Shown here: positions 6,380-7,021 of the stretch, in pieces | Position numbering within the stretch: the first letter of the stretch is position 1 | Layout of the letters: each line of letters begins with the position of its first letter | Origin: Candidatus Omnitrophota bacterium | GTDB taxonomy: Bacteria > Omnitrophota > Gorgyraeia > Zapsychrales > JANLHA01 | DNA: 7,021 nucleotides | Direction: 5' to 3' | Assembly (NCBI GenBank): GCA_024653845.1 | Contig: JANLHA010000171.1 | Span: 1-7,021, forward strand | Position numbers and translations under genes: made by a program | The notes under the pieces: model-generated | Seen by the model: only the letters and a program-made list of their open reading frames with translations | Told to the model about the DNA's origin: nothing | Databases searched by the model: none

Positions 6380-6447
6380 CGACAAAAAATATCTCTCAAA
6401 GTTAACATCCATAGCAGATCTTGATAACGAATGATTTCTCTGATCAT
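6376..6447 (-). pseudogene. 5' stub of an ABC-2 type polysaccharide-export permease (Wzm-like)
   Basis: An ATG at 6447 overlaps the methyltransferase stop as ATGA and opens a 23-codon frame ending with TGA at 6376-6378. Residues 3-20 read REIIRYQDLLWMLTLRDI. This closely resembles the cytoplasmic N-terminus of O-antigen/teichoic-acid ABC permeases, where a (Y/H)-(R/K)-(D/E)-L-L-W-x-L-x-x-R-D-(I/L) stretch is followed by a basic RY(K/R)QS segment and the first membrane helix. Here the match stops exactly at RDI; three more codons (FCR) and a stop follow, next to a run of six T. None of the three minus-strand frames downstream resembles the permease, so this is not a simple frameshift; the rest of the gene is gone. 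This is by-eye family recognition over 18-20 residues, so the identity is moderately sure. It could alternatively act only as a coupling leader. Confidence 0.5.
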
Positions 6448-7021
6448 GGTTTTATTAGGATGCAATTGACTTGGTTGATAAAGAGTTCTCTGGCCCAAGG
6501 CACGCAACCTAATGGGGTGAGTTTTTTAACGCAACCATATCTTTGATACTTGATTTTTAATTTCTTCTTGTGAATCAGTTTTTCGAATTTTTTTACGCTC
6601 ATTTTATTAAGACCAGATTCGACGTCTTGATATTTCTTCGCTCCATCATCACGAAAACGTTTACGGACGTTCATCACTGTGCCCTCTGAAAATAACAGCT
6701 GCACCCAGGGAATGGGTGTGAAAAATTGCATGTGACTTCCATAAGGAGCAAACCATGGCGGACCCAAGCTGATCAAAAGTTCTCCTCTAGGATGCAATGC
6801 AGAGATCATGATGTCAAAAATTTTCTCAGGGTCAGGAAAATGTTCCATACTGTGCTGAGAAATGATTATGTCGAATTTTCCAAGATCGGTTTCTGATAAA
6901 TATTTTTGAAAAGCCGTTTGAGAATCCAATTGCAATGTCTTGATAAGAGCTTGAGCTTTTTCTCGAGACTGAGAATTGGTTTCCACTCCAAGAACAAAAT
7001 CAGCGCCTTTAAGAATCAAAG
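6444..7021 (-). CDS. SAM-dependent class I methyltransferase, C-terminal part, cut by the window edge
   Basis: The frame is open to the window's right edge, so the start is missing; a TTG at 7019 is only an internal leucine. The visible 191 residues begin LILKGADFVLGVET, the end of motif I and motif II of a class I methyltransferase (the acidic residue E13 would bind the ribose of SAM). The glycine-rich loop lies just outside. Next come KFDIIISQHSMEHFPDPEKIF (48-68), the motif IV region of the Methyltransf_11/23 type, and LHPRGELLISLGPPWFAPYG (75-94), motif VI with an aromatic substrate loop. The C-terminal third (about 115-191) is basic and may contact the substrate. In this setting it probably methylates a sugar or the glycan end, but a small-molecule substrate cannot be excluded. 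Its TGA overlaps the ATG of the permease-like stub. Confidence 0.8.
   Translation of the reverse strand, partial: LILKGADFVLGVETNSQSREKAQALIKTLQLDSQTAFQKYLSETDLGKFDIIISQHSMEHFPDPEKIFDIMISALHPRGELLISLGPPWFAPYGSHMQFFTPIPWVQLLFSEGTVMNVRKRFRDDGAKKYQDVESGLNKMSVKKFEKLIHKKKLKIKYQRYGCVKKLTPLGCVPWARELFINQVNCILIKP

Noticed and set aside
6330..6390. Simple frameshift restoring the permease after the T run at 6385-6390
   Set aside because: Adding or removing a base gives frames with no basic RY(K/R)QS segment or permease membrane helices, so the downstream permease sequence is absent rather than out of frame.
6380..6412. ATG at 6412 as the start of the VanZ-like frame
   Set aside because: No ribosome-binding site precedes it, and the added residues are out of frame over a stretch that reads as a permease N-terminus. 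It remains possible if the stub identification is wrong.
7017..7019. TTG as the start of the methyltransferase
   Set aside because: It falls in the middle of the SAM-binding fold, just after where the glycine-rich loop should be, so the gene continues beyond the window.
1..7021. CRISPR array, tRNA/rRNA, insertion sequence, or intrinsic terminator
   Set aside because: No spaced direct repeats, tRNA-like cloverleaf, transposase motif or GC-rich hairpin followed by a T run was seen; T-rich runs occur within coding frames without a preceding stem.

Overview
This window is an internal slice of a bacterial surface-polysaccharide locus (O-antigen, capsule or exopolysaccharide). Every supportable gene lies on the minus strand, so transcription runs from position 7021 towards 1. 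The order is: end of a SAM-dependent methyltransferase; a 23-codon stub resembling the start of an ABC-2 polysaccharide-export permease (Wzm type); a short VanZ-like membrane fragment; a polysaccharide pyruvyl transferase family protein; a family 2 glycosyltransferase; a GT-B (family 4) glycosyltransferase; a second family 2 glycosyltransferase; a left-handed beta-helix O-acetyltransferase of the serine-acetyltransferase/WcaB type; an O-antigen ligase/polymerase family membrane protein; and the N-terminal 92 residues of another GT-B glycosyltransferase that runs off the left edge.

From 1 to 6198 the genes are packed almost without gaps: overlaps of 17, 4, 1, 4 and 11 nt, plus one 3-nt gap. 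I see no internal promoter or hairpin terminator, so this looks like part of one long operon with translational coupling. The promoter and the operon end must lie outside the window. No stretch longer than 31 bases lacks a reading frame.

The genes suggest one pathway. Cytoplasmic glycosyltransferases build a lipid-linked repeat unit, which is decorated with O-acetyl and possibly pyruvyl groups. A polytopic Wzy/WaaL-like protein then polymerises or ligates it outside the inner membrane. Sugar-nucleotide synthesis genes, an initiating phosphoglycosyltransferase and a flippase are not in this slice.

The least ordinary part is 6203-6447. The methyltransferase stop overlaps the ATG of a frame whose first 20 codons read like the N-terminus of an ABC-2 polysaccharide permease. 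That frame ends at a TGA overlapping a GTG that starts a VanZ-like frame. The VanZ-like frame itself stops after about two membrane segments, 4 nt before the pyruvyl transferase. This looks like a scar of cassette exchange or deletion that removed an ABC export permease and the end of a VanZ gene.

The organism is probably a Gram-negative-type environmental bacterium of moderate GC. The O-antigen-style gene set supports that, but nothing here fixes the phylum. I found no convincing wholly new molecular system. The remodelled 6.2-6.45 kb junction is the main lead.
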